DNA of 64,000 nt from contig NC_134828.1 of NCBI RefSeq assembly GCF_004210375.1, forward strand, positions 24,110,400 through 24,174,399, in the 5' to 3' direction. The notes below the pieces were generated by a model. The model did not search any database. It was not told the origin of the DNA and saw only the letters and a list, made by a program, of their open reading frames with translations. This stretch comes from Tachypleus tridentatus (Eukaryota > Arthropoda > Merostomata > Xiphosura > Limulidae). Below, piece after piece: positions 46,116 through 57,797 of the stretch. How positions within the stretch are numbered: the stretch's first letter is position 1; every line of letters begins with the position of its first letter. The position numbers and the translations under genes are program-made.

Positions 46116-46376
46116 GCCCGGCATGGCCAAGCGCGTAAGACGTGCGACTCGTAATCCGAGGGTCGCGGGTTCAGATTCCCATCGCACCTAACATGCTCGC
46201 CCTCCCAGCCGTGGGGGCGTTATAATGTGACGGTCAATCCCACTATTCGTTAGTAAAAGAGTAGCTCAAGAGTTGGCGGTGGGTGGTGATAACTAGCTGC
46301 CTTCCTCTAGTCTTACACTGCTAAATTAGGGACGGCTAGCACAGATAGCCCTCGAGCAGCTTTGTGCGAAATTCCA
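46116..46376 (+). mobile_element. SINE-T
   Basis: Head CCCGGCATGGCCAAGCGCG, box B GGTTCAGATTCC slightly damaged. The hairpin shows a paired double change (GCACA/TGTGC instead of GCGCA/TGCGC). It lies only 60 bp after the previous SINE-T in the same orientation. Confidence 0.93.
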
Positions 46377-48145
46377 AATAAGCTTTCCTCTAAAATGAAA
46401 TAAGACACTAGTTGATATGAATGGCTATATTGCTAGACAACTGCAACATACACGTGCTACTGTTGTAAAGCTTTGTTGTGTAACTGGAAAACAGCTATTT
46501 TTGTAGAGATACTGCTATTACATGTAACTGTAAGAGTGGCACTACGCAGTTCGTGATATCCTGCCCTGCTGTGCTACTTCTTTCACAATACTTCCTTCCA
46601 GCATGCCGATGTTAAGAACTCCCACTTATTGTTTAATTATTTTACACGTCACAAAAGAAAACTACGAAAAATAAAAACACCGCTTTAGAACTACAGTCGT
46701 CTGGTAATGATTGTTCATCTATTTTCTGCCAATGTTTTTGGTGCCCCCAGAGCAGGTCATTACAGTAGAAATAAATTCAGCCCATTCTAGTGTTTACTTC
46801 AAGTTTTAGGAAGAATTATTAAACGTAAAAGGCTCAGAGTAAAATCGTGAGTAATATTAAACAATTATGCCTAAAAAAAAGGAAAGATGTTATAGCTTTC
46901 CAATGAAACTTGAGTTTAATAATAGACGTTTCCTCGTCTTCGACTTTTGAACCGTAATATAACGAGTAATTTTCACAGTGCTTAAAGAACGTGGATTTTA
47001 AAAATTAGCTGTCAATGTTATCACTAAGAGATAATTACCATAACTCAATAGGCCTAAGACTCACGTGATCAACTAAGTGAATGTTGGTGCATCAGTTTCT
47101 CACTACACCTGAAAGTATTTTTTTATCACGGTTAGTGAGCGTTAGCTGTAGAAGAATGAAGCCATTGTGTGTAATACAGATCAATAAGTGTTGGATGTAG
47201 CAGGCACCAGTCGAGAGGAGGCTGGATGTAATTAGAAACATTGAGTTCTATAATTATGTATATATTCGTCGCTTAGAAGAACATGCGATGTTGAATATAT
47301 TGTTTTGGTGAATGAACCTAGCAACATCTATCAACACAGTTCAAATTCGCAGCACTCATTTTCAAGGAATTTCCTAAAACACAATTTACTAATTACTCGT
47401 TTGTGTGTGAGAGTGTGCGACTCTCTTCTTACACCAGTTCTGCATGGTCAGAAGACCGTATAAAGGGTTTAGATTTTTTCCTTCGATTTGCTGCTAAAAA
47501 GTCATCTTTTTTTTTTGTTGTATAAATAAAGAACAAGTTACATTTCGTGCATTCGAATCGTTATGATTTCATTTTGAGAAATATCTTTAGATCGAGTCTG
47601 TATATTTTATGTTTAGCACACCCCGGTACAACCTTTTTTTTTGTAATTTTGGCGACCTGTTATTTTATAGTATACTAACAAACAGACGTCGCATGCACTA
47701 ACACGTTCTTCCTCCCCTTACCCTGATAAATAATTAAGAACCATTTAGGAGTATTTGTTCGATTAGTTTGGTACAGAGGAGCTAAGCCTAGATGTGTTTG
47801 TTTCGTTAATCTGGTATAAATGAGCTTATTTGACCCTAGTGTCAACAAGGCATACAATTAGTTTCAGCTAATTCCCGAAGTATATCTTTAATTATTACTT
47901 TCATCTAGAAAATAACGTAGATTATCAAGTTACGGATCATGTTCATTTTTAATTGGGTCATTGTGAGGACTGGTTTTCAAAAAAGACTTCTCCAACTGGC
48001 AGACTAACGAGGCAGGAACAGATTAAACAGAATATGAGGAAACGGCTTAGCAAAGACTTACGTTTTAAAGCCTTCGTAAGATACGTAAATTTCTAGAACT
48101 AAAGTGAAAAGTTTACAGGTATGAAAATAGGAAAAAAATACAATT
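46377..48145. other. No gene or known repeat
   Basis: 1.8 kb without recognised elements, one of the longest repeat-free stretches. A 60-codon minus frame at 47675-47857 has an internal near-duplicate (KLIYTRLTKQTHLGLAPLY then TNRTNTPKW) suggesting a short repeat, not a protein domain. Confidence 0.4.
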
Positions 48146-48156
48146 ACTTTAGCCCC

Positions 48157-48281
48157 GCCCCCCGCTAGTACAGCTGTGTGTCTCCGGATTTACAACACTA
48201 AAATCAGGGGTTCGATTCCCCTGGGTGGGCTGAGCAGATAGCCCGATGTGGCTTTGCTATAAGACAAACACACACACACAC
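48157..48281 (+). mobile_element. SINE-V1 with 11-bp target duplication
   Basis: Flanked by ACTTTAGCCCC at 48146-48156 and 48282-48292. Box B GGGGTTCGATTCCCC is perfect; hairpin arms AGCA (48233-48236) and TGCT (48255-48258) pair; the tail is a CA run. Best V1 reference copy. Confidence 0.95.
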
Positions 48282-48290
48282 ACTTTAGCC

Positions 48291-48412
48291 CCCTAACGGT
48301 GAAACAGCGGTAAGTTTACAGACGTGCAATATTCTGATCTGGTGTTCGATTTCCCGTGGTGGACACAGCCGATAGCATAATGCGACTTTGCTCTATTACA
48401 GACAAACTTCTT
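48291..48412 (+). mobile_element. Older SINE-V copy
   Basis: CCCTAACGGTGAAACAGCGG and TGGTGTTCGATTTCCCGTGG mark box A and box B, followed by ATAGCATAATGCGACTTTGC. The younger V1 inserted exactly at its 5' edge. Confidence 0.75.
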
Positions 48413-49455
48413 AAGGTTTGAATATTATTAACGTGTTTACCGTGATATCAAAACCCTAAGTAAATTAATTAACTAATTAAACATAGAACGGCTAACAATG
48501 ACTTTAACGGTTTTCTTTTTTTTACGACAACTTAATGAATATACAATCATTACCGAACCCATGGATCCGTGGTCCACATTTACAGGACCGCTGTAGTACA
48601 ACTTCAATTTATTTAACAAAATTACGAACGTTAAAGTTAGTTTGTCTACTTACGTGCTCTAATATAAAGCAATGATAAATTTGGGGTTCGTTTTCAGAGA
48701 ATCCTCGTAAATACCGATGGTTCTCTGAGTATTTGGGTGAAAATTCTAGCTATTGTGCAGCTCTCGAGGCCGAAACGATTCATTTGATACTGCTTAGAAT
48801 GAGTCCAGCGGTTTAAAAGGGGCTACGTTAACACACACATACACTGATGCATATTGTCCACTGGGGAACAATATGGATAATATTTCACTCTGTTTGGCTG
48901 AAATAAATTAGAAACATTTTAGAAACGTAGTATTTATCTACTTACTTCTGTCTCATCCGCGAATAAATATTTAAATATATTTCACAGTGGCTCAAACGTA
49001 GTTTGATCTGACTGGTTCGCAGACGAGACTTTTTGAATCCTAAAATTGGGAGTGCGGACCGATAGCACAAAAAAAACCAACTGTCATCGATAAATTAGTA
49101 ATTGAGTTTTTGAGCAAGAAAACTTATCTCTTGTACAGAAATAATCATTTGAAAATAAACTCTTCATCTTGTGATTTTTCCAAGGTGCAAGATATATTAC
49201 CTAAAAAAAAAAAGACCTAATTTCAGTGCTAAACTGGGAATTACACACTATGAGAAGGTTCGAAAGTTATTTTTAGCCTAGTCTTAATTGTGGGTTCAAA
49301 GGTGGAAGGTGTGATGTTAAACGTTATGGATATAGTCATGATAGGGATGCTGTTTAAGTTTAAATGATAGGAAGAGAAGTTATCCCAAAGTATTAGAATC
49401 TAATCACATGAAGGAAATGAAACTACAAAGCAGATGGAATAGTAAGTTTTATTTG
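48413..49455. other. No gene or known repeat
   Basis: AT-rich DNA with A-runs. Nothing recognised. Confidence 0.45.
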
Positions 49456-49562
49456 ACAATTGTTAGTAACAGAAACTAAATAATGGGCTATCTGTACTCT
49501 GTCCACCTATAAGTATCGAAACCTGATCCTACAAACTTATCACTGAGCCAGTGTAGGGTGGA
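49456..49562 (-). mobile_element. SINE-V2, diverged
   Basis: AATAATGGGCTATCTGTACT, AAGTATCGAAACCTGATCC and CACTGAGCCAGTGTAGGG follow the inverted V2 order, with part of the head deleted. Confidence 0.7.
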
Positions 49563-49782
49563 CTAGTAGAAATAAAACACTGTGTTCTTTTCTTTGTAAC
49601 CACTGTCTCAGTCTCTGAAAATCAATCATCAGATGTCTTCAGAAATGGTTAAAATAAAGCCTACACAAAATTTCTCAAATCCATTTGAAATTATAATTAA
49701 TACAAAGAACCAAGTAATGTAATTGTGGTCATAAATTTGAATCGATTCTTTGGTAGACAACAACCTGGGCTGAGTAATACAC

Positions 49783-50268
49783 AGTTAGAGTTCAACTTTC
49801 TCTGGGAATATAACAGTTAGAGTCCAACTGTCTCTATGAATATAACAGTTAGAGTTCAACTTTCTCTGGGAATATAACAGCTAGAGCCCAACTGTCTCTA
49901 TGAATATAACAGTTAGAGTTCAACTGACTCTGGGAATATATAACAGTTAGAGTTCAATTGTCACTAGGAATATAACAGTTAGAGTTTAACTGACTCTGGG
50001 AATATATAACAGTTAGAGTCCAACTGACTCTGGGAATATAACAACTAGGGTTCAACTGACTCTTGGAATATATAACAGTTAGAGTTCAACTGTCACTAGG
50101 AGTATAACAATTAGAGTTCAACTGAATCTGGGAATATAACAGTTAGAGTTCAACTGTCACTAGGAATATAACAGTTAGAGTTCAAGTGACTCTGGGAATA
50201 TAACAGCTAGGGTTCAACTGTCACTAGGGATATAACAGTTAGAGTTCAACTGACTCTGGGAATATAAC
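49783..50268. repeat. 32/34-bp minisatellite, ~15 units
   Basis: Unit AACAGTTAGAGTTCAACTG then (A/T)CTCTGGGAATAT, with or without an extra AT. Two sub-types (GACTCTGGG and GTCACTAGG) often alternate, hinting at a two-unit higher-order period. Confidence 0.9.
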
Positions 50269-51307
50269 CTGAGAGAAGTATGAATGTTTTAACGTTTTTA
50301 ATACCACGCTTCGTAGATAAATCTCAGAACTCAAAATCAAAATGTATATTTTTTAAAATAAAAATTAATAACTTAATTTTTTAGCTAACTCAGTATTCAA
50401 TAAACTGTATCCTGATAAACATTAAACTATATTTATTTTATTTGTGATGTGTTGTAACATTCGACATAACTAGTGAAACTGACCAAACATAAAATTATAG
50501 CCTCTGCAAATATTGTCAAATACGATGATATAAACTTTGTGTACGTATATAACTATGTATGTGTTCTGGTTCATTTAATTCTGTCTTTGAACTTGTATTC
50601 ACACAGGCCAAATAATTCAAACTTCATAAAAGTTGATTAGGCTTAAATAGTATATTTTCCATAATTTTTCTATACAGGTTTTGAAATTGATGTCTTTTTT
50701 TTCTATCACGTAAGGATTTTTTTTTACAAATCGGGAATAAAAAAACAAACTAACTTTTATATCAAGTTATTATTTCGTTCATCATAAAGAAGATTTTTTA
50801 TTTTGTTTTATTATACTCTCACGTCGCGATTGTTCTAGAGTCATGTATAGCCAATGGTTGTCAACATTTTAAACATAGCAAAACAATTCACTTGTATAAA
50901 AGTACGTTTAATAATTTCGGATTAAACGTGCAAGAATTGCTGTAGAATACGAAACAAATTTTCGAAACAATAACACCATCTCAGGTTTATGTTACTGACA
51001 ACTTACTCAGTTTTATCTCGTGTTTTTTAATTAATATTATGTAAGGTATAAGAAAATAAACTCTTGGATCAGAATAAGTTTGATAAATAATTTCAATGCA
51101 ACTCCATTCGTGTTCGACAGGCGGGGCCACATTCTTCAGGGACGGGGAGAAAATCATGCTCGGTGCTGAGGGTTTTGATGGCTTAGGTTAATATAAAATT
51201 TTGAGATAACCTTATGTGTTTCATATCATTTAATAGTTCTGTAAAGTTCCAGTAAAACTTCTGTGAATGTTGTCGGATATGAGTCCTCAGTTTGATAAGA
51301 AAACACT
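50269..51307. other. No gene or known repeat
   Basis: AT-rich DNA. A short GC-rich segment near 51120-51180 was not identified. Confidence 0.45.
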
Positions 51308-51315
51308 GCCATTAA

Positions 51316-51773
51316 CAGGGCGTAGGTTTTTTACACCCGATGGGGGGCGGATGATTTTTTACAACCACTTACGTGAACTGTTCAATTTACAAATTGGTAA
51401 TCTCTGATTACGTAAACCTGAAAGCTGTAAACATGCAGTCACAGAGTAATCTTGTTGCCACGATACTTGCATGTATACTTAGGCCTACTGACTGATACTT
51501 ACGAACTATCGCTTAGATCGAAAAGCTTAGAAGCACGCCTATATTAAAGATGTACATTTCGACTACTGAAAAAGCCTACATTTAGGCCTAATTATGCAAG
51601 ATTGGTAAGAACACGAGAATCACAAGAACAAACACACAATTTGTAGGCCTGTGATGCAATAAAACAATTCAACAGACCAAACTGTAGGGGAAGGGGATGA
51701 TTGTATGCTCCATATCCCCCACCTAAAATGAAGGAGGAATGTATACCCCATCCCCCCAGGATCTACGCCCCTG
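51316..51773. mobile_element. hAT-like MITE, 458 bp, exact 8-bp target duplication
   Basis: Flanked by GCCATTAA at 51308-51315 and 51774-51781. The ends are CAGGGCGTAG (left) and CAGGGGCGTAG (right, read inward), a start typical of hAT transposons, which make 8-bp duplications. G-rich stretches lie just inside both ends in inverted orientation. There is no transposase, so it is non-autonomous. Short minus-strand frames at 51620-51953 lie in or next to it and are not genes. Confidence 0.9.
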
Positions 51774-51781
51774 GCCATTAA

Positions 51782-52115
51782 CAACAATACCCCACTCGGG
51801 TGTGGGGGTAACGAAACGAAGTAGAAAATATGCAAAGTCCAGTACATTATAAAGCCCAACTAAACATATATAAGTTTCAATGTGCATACAGATTGTTAGC
51901 AAAGAAGAATATAAAGTATATTCTACAGCCTTCGCTGTCATTAAGTGTAGCAAGCCTTCCGCGGGAAGAACTATCGATTAGCGGGAAGTCTGGCTATACT
52001 TCAGTAGTGTTTGTACGTCAACGTACGGTCGCCTAGGAGTGTTTGTAGCTGCTCTTAATCGTGACTCGATGTGAAACAACTTTAAAACAAGCGTCACTTG
52101 TTGTAAAACTAAACC
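51782..52115. other. No gene called
   Basis: The stretch 51925-52080 is richer in CpG and contains a TCAGT initiator-like site at 52001 and the inverted word TACGTCAACGTA, but no TATA box or downstream frame supports a promoter call. Confidence 0.35.
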
Positions 52116-53112
52116 AAACATTAACTGGTTAGTCGCCCCTACTGTTGAAAGAACAAACCACTATTTGGTTAGTCACCCCTACTGTCGACGGAACAAACAA
52201 CCAATTAGTTAGTCGCTCCTACTGTTGACGGAACAAACCATCAATTGGTTAATCGCCCCTATCTCAACGGAACAAGCACTAATTGGTTAGTCGCCCCTAT
52301 CTCAACGGAACAAACACTAATTGGTTAGTCGCCCCTACCATCCACAAAACAAACACTAATTGGTTAGTCGCCCCTACCATCCACGAAACAAACACTAATT
52401 GGTTAGTCGCCCCTACCATCCACAAAACAAACACTAATTGGTTAGTCGCCCCTACCATCAACGAAACAAACACTAATTGGTTAGTCGCCCCTACCATCCA
52501 CAAAACAAACACTAATTGGTTAGTCGCCCCTACCATCCACAAAACAAACACTAATTGGTTAGTCGCCCCTACCATCCACAAAACAAACACTAATTGGTTA
52601 GTCGCCCCTACCATCCACAAAACAAACACTAATTGGTTAGTCGCCCCTACCATCCACGAAACAAACACTAATTGGTTAGTCGCCCCTACCATCCACAAAA
52701 CAAACACTAATTGGTTAGTCGCCCCTACCATCCACAAAACAAACACTAATTGGTTAGTTGCCCGTGCCATCCACGAAACAAACACTAATTGGTTAGTCGC
52801 CCCTACCATCCACAAAACAAACACTAATTGGTTAGTCGCCCCTACCATCAACGAAACAAACACTAATTGGTTAGTCGCCCCTACCATCCACGAAATAAAA
52901 CACCAGTTGGTTAGTCGCCCCTACCATCCACGAAACAAACATTAATTGGTTAATCGCCCCTACTATCCACGAAATAAAACACCAGTTGGTTAGTCGCCCC
53001 TACCATCCACGAAACAAACACTAATTGGTTAGTCGCCCCTACCATCCACGAAACAAGCACTAATTGGTTAGTCGCCCCTACATCGACAGAATAAAACACC
53101 AGTTGGTTAGTT
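52116..53112. repeat. 39-bp minisatellite, ~25 units, open on both strands
   Basis: Unit AAACAAACACTAATTGGTTA then GTCGCCCCTACCATCCAC(A/G). The centre (52300-52890) is nearly uniform; both edges are more diverged. Since 39 is a multiple of three and the unit lacks stops in one frame per strand, a 220-codon plus frame and a 196-codon minus frame coexist. I regard neither as a gene. Confidence 0.95.
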
Positions 53113-53795
53113 CTCCCTTTCAATTAATCTATACGTCTTGACACAACTCAATCCGAACACTGGATTCTGTCTTGTTCTCGATCATTGCGAAGTGAAAACA
53201 TTTCGAGAAAAATGAAAGGTCGAAACGCAGTCTCAGTTCTCCAAAACAGTTGTGATGTATGTTTGTCGGTTTTATTCTCCATACTTCTCAAACAAAATTA
53301 TAAGATCAGAATTTGCAGCTACAAACAACAAAACATTGCTTTGACTTCTTCCTGTGTATTGTGTTCACGTTGGTCGTTCAAAGCTTCATAACACATTTCC
53401 TCAACAACTAACCTCACGTTTCTAGAATAACAATATTCAATGAAGCAGAGCTGCTTATCCAGCAGTTCCTAAAGAAATCTCAAACATCTCGCGCGTCTTA
53501 AATTCTCGACATATCCACATGAGTCTCAGAGATGAAATTTACATAACTTCGAGCTATCATTATAAATGTTGTATGTAACCTTGTCCAAACAAATGTGGCA
53601 GTATTGAATTAGTGGACATGGTGAAATTAGAAACAGCCAGTGACCAAGTTAAGATTTTCTTTTTGTTTTCTACGATATGATAATTTGTGATTAACCAAAA
53701 TTAACCAGTTATTCAGCTTGTGGTAGTTTAATTGTTGAAGGGTAGCTCAGTAGAGGACAGGTTAACGAGTTCACTCCTTACAATTAGATGCAAAG
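53113..53795. other. No gene called
   Basis: A 68-codon frame at 53185-53391 (Cys-rich near its end) has no recognised domain. GGGTAGCTCAGTAGAGG near 53740 is tRNA-head-like but isolated. Confidence 0.4.
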
Positions 53796-53942
53796 TTTGT
53801 TTAGTGTTAAGCACAAGCTACCCGATGACCTATTTCTAGATGACATAGACATATTGACATAGACAATATTGTCTGCTATAATGAAACTCCATTTTTAGTG
53901 TCATAAGCCTACAGACTTATACCTGAGCCACAGATGAGCTAC
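53796..53942 (-). mobile_element. SINE-V2 with internal duplication
   Basis: TTTGTTTAGTGTTAAGCACA start and TTTTTAGTGTCATAAGCCTA head are V2. The middle has a small direct duplication (TGACATAGACATAT type), lengthening the copy. Confidence 0.65.
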
Positions 53943-54309
53943 GTGGCACAATTCTTGTCCTGTATGTCTGTAGCTAAAATCCAAACCGAAATAGTGATAA
54001 AAATCTAACTTGTCTTTTTCTTAGGCTTGGGTTCGAACCCAAGATTTCTAATACACTTTTTACACCTAATAAGGGTAAAAAGCAGCATTTTGCAATCTTC
54101 CTATGATACAAAAATCATTAGTTTAGTCCGATATATCGCCATTATTTTAGAAATAAACACTTATAAAACCTTTGAAATGAAAAATACTTTTAAACTTTTT
54201 GAATTATGAGTGAATATGGTAGTTTTGAATTTTATAGTTTTCCTCGAAAGCTCTTAAAAATTCATCAAATAGCAAAAAAAAATCCATTGTTTTATCTACA
54301 ACTTCAATC

Positions 54310-54385
54310 TATTTTAATGACTCAGTCTTTAGTATGCTAGACTATGGATTCGCGGATTCAGTATTCGCATCCCACAAATGTGAAA
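54310..54385 (+). mobile_element. tRNA-like remnant
   Basis: GACTCAGTCTTTAGTATGC and GGATTCAGTATTCGCATCCC recall box A and box B spacing. Very weak; probably the same fourth SINE type as at 36663. The rest of 53943-54540 shows nothing. Confidence 0.3.
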
Positions 54386-54540
54386 AACAAACAACAACTG
54401 TAAACACTTTGGGGCTGTGAGTGTGTTATATGATTAGCTGTTAAAACCTAATATTCGATTAGTATAAACGAATAACTGACTGTATGTACTGTGGAATGAT
54501 ATGTCTAATTTCAAAAATAAGGACAGCAAGTGCAGGTAAC

Positions 54541-54828
54541 CTGAGGTCCGGCATGGCCAAGTGGTTAAAACACTCGACTCGTAATCCGAGGTTCGCGGCT
54601 TTGGATCTTTGTAACACCAAACATGCTCGCCCTTTCAGCCGTGGGGTCGTTATAACGTTACGGTCAATCTCACTATTTATTGGTAAAAGAGTAGCTCAAG
54701 AGTTGGCGGTGGGTGATGATGACTAGCTACCTTCCCTCTAGTCTTACACTGCTGAATTAGAGAGGGCTAGTGCAGATAGCCCTCGTGTAGCTTTGCGCGA
54801 AATCTAAAACAAACAAACAGATAAAAAT
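54541..54828 (+). mobile_element. SINE-T with probable 8-bp target duplication
   Basis: Head GGTCCGGCATGGCCAAGTGG; box B decayed (GGCTTTGGATC). CAGGTAAC occurs at 54533-54540 and 54829-54836. The 80-codon frame at 54484-54726 runs through this SINE and is not a gene. Confidence 0.92.
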
Positions 54829-54836
54829 CAGGTAAC

Positions 54837-55294
54837 TCTTGTGCAGATTTGCCCTACCTTCCGGAACAAACAAGGAAACAAAATTATCAGTTGTACTTAC
54901 TCATAAATGTCAGTCGAAAACATGAAGCTACGTTTGTAGAATAAACCCTAAAAGAGGCAACACACGAGAATAAATACGTTTCTTGACAGATAAATACATT
55001 ACATATATATTACCTTGTCAATATGATCGTCAAAAAAAGAAACCTAAAAACGAGTGTATTGAACTTTGTAAATTATTACAAAATACTACTGTACTCCCCA
55101 AAAAAGGCGTATTGTAATACGTATTTTAATACCATTAAAGCCTACTGTTAACACAGGCGGAAATGCTGTAAACAGGAAAAGCAAAGTGACAGACTGTTGA
55201 TCACAAATAGCAATAAAATATATATTGAAAATTCTTCAGTGCCAATAATCAGCAGTTTTTATGCATCTTATGTTCCTAATGCATATTCTTACAT
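54837..55294. other. No gene or known repeat
   Basis: AT-rich DNA. Nothing recognised. Confidence 0.45.
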
Positions 55295-55430
55295 GGCTTG
55301 CAGATTCGGAGTTCGAATCCGTCACCGTAAACGTAAAGTGGTTTACCACTTCTAAGTTAATGACTGCTAACACAGATACTCCTCGAATAGCTTTGCGCAA
55401 AATTCAACAAATAAATTAATAAAACAAACT
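55295..55430 (+). mobile_element. SINE-T, deleted and degenerate
   Basis: GGAGTTCGAATCCGTCACCG (box B) is followed directly by the 3' region CTAACACAGATACTCCTCG and the tail CAACAAATAAATTAATAAAAC; the central domain is mostly missing. Confidence 0.65.
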
Positions 55431-55954
55431 GGTGAAATACTTTCAACTGGTTCTGGTTCATCTAAATAACCAGACAAAATAACATATAACTTTCTAATTT
55501 CGCCAATGAAAGCGCTTTAAATGGGAAGTTACTTTCAGGGCTACGCTGCAGACTTCCAAACAGAACGGCTACTTATGATTAATTCAGTTATTCTGAGAAT
55601 GTCTGAAACACACCACAGGACTGTCTCCCACGTAGAGAAACTGTCTCGAGCCTGGATCCTCCATAATATCTTAACCACGTATTACAATCGATTAACGTTT
55701 CGGTGACGTAATGTGTTGCGTCTGCATAGATAGCAATGAACAAACAACGAGTTTTAGTTATTTTGCTAGACACACTGTTTCTCATGAAATTAAAATATAA
55801 CACCGACCAAGGGCTTTGTTACCCAGGGGGATCAATACTTATGTAGCAGGGGCAAAAGTATCGAAGCAGAGTTGTGCGTGTCGTGAGAAATATTCGGTTG
55901 TGCGGTTCATACTGGTATAATTACATTCAAACAGCTTAGAATCATTTTTAATAT
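55431..55954. other. No gene called
   Basis: Overlapping frames on both strands at 55521-55803 have no recognised domain. CAGGGCTACGCTGCAGAC and the flanks give no splice evidence. Confidence 0.4.
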
Positions 55955-56083
55955 GCGTGTGTGTGTACGTGTTTTCTTATAGCAAAACCACATTGGGCTA
56001 TCTGCTGAGCCCAAAGAGGACAATCGAACCCCTGATTTTAGCGTTGTAAATCCGTAGACTTATCGCTGTAGCCGCGAGGGGGT
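55955..56083 (-). mobile_element. SINE-V1
   Basis: Starts with the reversed CA tail (GTGTGTGTGTAC), then AGCAAAACCACATTGGGCTA, box B complement AATCGAACCCCTG and box A complement. AATATGCG before and AATACGCA after may be a decayed target duplication. Confidence 0.85.
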
Positions 56084-56205
56084 CAAAATACGCATGCTAA
56101 GATATAGCTAGTTTACACTAAATCGTCGTGCATTTGATATGTAAACTAGTTTCATATATATATATATATGTGTAATTAGCAATGAAATTCTGATAAATCA
56201 TATTA

Positions 56206-56470
56206 CCCATGCTGTCACCGCATATGACGACAGTCATCGATTAGGGTTAAACCTTGCTCACTGGGCTGTCTCCAGACATGACAATGACCATCGTTAAGGT
56301 TAAGATGAGCTCTAGATGCTATATTCTCTCTCTACGTGACGACCACCATCAGTTAGGGTAAATCATCGCCTCCTACTAAGATGTCTTCCCATATGACGAT
56401 GACCATCACTTATGGTCATACCTAGTTCTCTGAGATGTCTCCGTGTGTTACGACCATAGTAAAGTCAAGA
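56206..56470. repeat. ~62-bp degenerate tandem repeat, ~4 units
   Basis: Recurring words TATGACGA(C/T)(A/G)(A/G)(C/T)CATC and TTAGGGTTAAACC / TAAGGTTAAGATG, with GATGTCTCC between. Diverged. Confidence 0.65.
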
Positions 56471-56790
56471 TAAACTCGGAAATTAAACTACAAGGTTTGA
56501 AAGGCCATCTGTTGGTGATATGTCTGGTGGAAGTACTGATATGTATGTTGTTGAGAACTGCTCCCCCACGGTTATGGTTAAAAAACTCAGCAGAAGACTA
56601 CAGGATCCTTTTCTGGGACGACTGGACCTGATGCAGTTTAATGTTAAGATAATGTTTCCTACCTTTGCACTGTTTATCTAGAACATAAAATTATTTTGGG
56701 AGAGGATGTTATTCGAGAAAACGTTCTCTAAATATCACTCCAGTAAATACACATAATACCAGTTTTAGTGACAATGGACTGAAAAGTATT
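56471..56790. other. No gene called
   Basis: A 62-codon frame at 56443-56631 has no recognised domain. Otherwise featureless. Confidence 0.4.
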
Positions 56791-56792
56791 TT

Positions 56793-57150
56793 ATGTACAA
56801 CACAGACGATGATGATTCACGTGGTTTACGTACAACACAGATGATCTCGACTCGCGTGGTTTGTGTACAACACAGATGGTCTCGATTCACGTGGTTTATG
56901 TACAACACAGACGATATTGATTCACGTGGTTTATGTATAACATAGATGATCTTGACTCGCGTGGTTTATGTACAACACAGACGATGATGATTCACGTGGT
57001 TTACGTACAACACAGATGATCTCGACTCGCGTGGTTTGTGTACAACACAGATGGTCTCGATTCACGTGGTTTATGTACAACATAGATGATCTTGACTCAC
57101 GTGGTCTATGTACAACACAGACGATGTTGATTCACGTGGTTTATGTAATG
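56793..57150. repeat. 35-bp minisatellite with 175-bp higher-order unit
   Basis: Unit CGTGGTTTATGTACAACACA then GA(C/T)GAT(G/C)(T/A)(T/C)GA(T/C)TC(A/G). A five-unit block beginning GACGATGATGATTCACG at 56805 recurs at 56980, exactly 175 bp later, with the same order of variants. About ten units in all. Confidence 0.92.
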
Positions 57151-57797
57151 ATTCATTATTAGCTTATTTCTGTTTCTGTGATCTACTTAAAACACAATTG
57201 TGTTTTACCCCGCTTTAGACATGAATTATTAAAGAAATTTGTGGACTTTGTTTGTTTTTTGTGGTTATAGGAATAATTGGCGAGAGTTTTAAAAGTTGGC
57301 AATTTGAAAAGATCCCTTAGTGGTTTTGGGATGGCGTGGCCTAGTCCTTTGTAGGACTGTCAGTACGAAGATTTTACGTTTCGCATTTCGTTGTCACGCA
57401 AAACCAGCTTCAAACGTTAAGACGATGAGTACATTGAGAGGTTGACTGTCAAATTCTACTATTTGATCAGATGAATTTGCCATCTATTCTACAAAGTTTC
57501 ATCATGAATACTCTGCCTGAACAATCCATCAAAGAACTCCCTAATGTTTCGTATTGTGACACAACGAAAAAGAGTTCGTTCTTTAGATTCTATATAACCA
57601 TTAGATGATTAAAAATTAATTTTGATACCGTGATTTTGAGGAAAAACTCGAAAATAAATCTACCTTTCTTCGAAGGATAGTTTAGTGACGTCAGAGGATC
57701 GTAATAAAACCCGAAGCGATCGCAATTATCGTGTGAACGAGCGACATTATCAAATGTACGAGAAGTGATTTGTTACATCTGATATTTGATTATCTTA
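57151..57797. other. Single CRE and a tRNA-like remnant; no gene
   Basis: 57686-57693 is a full CRE (TGACGTCA). GATGGCGTGGCCTAGTCC at 57331 resembles a tRNA head, perhaps of the fourth SINE type. Nothing else recognised. Confidence 0.4.

Noticed and set aside
52001-52032. Core promoter with initiator and downstream element
   Set aside because: The GGTCGC downstream word is about three bases off the required spacing and no gene follows; the 39-bp array begins within 100 bp.
52283-52945. 220-codon plus frame and the overlapping 196-codon minus frame
   Set aside because: Both arise from the 39-bp array, whose unit is a multiple of three and lacks stops in one frame per strand.
55521-55803. Overlapping frames on both strands
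   Set aside because: No domain on either strand; length is within chance for the local composition.
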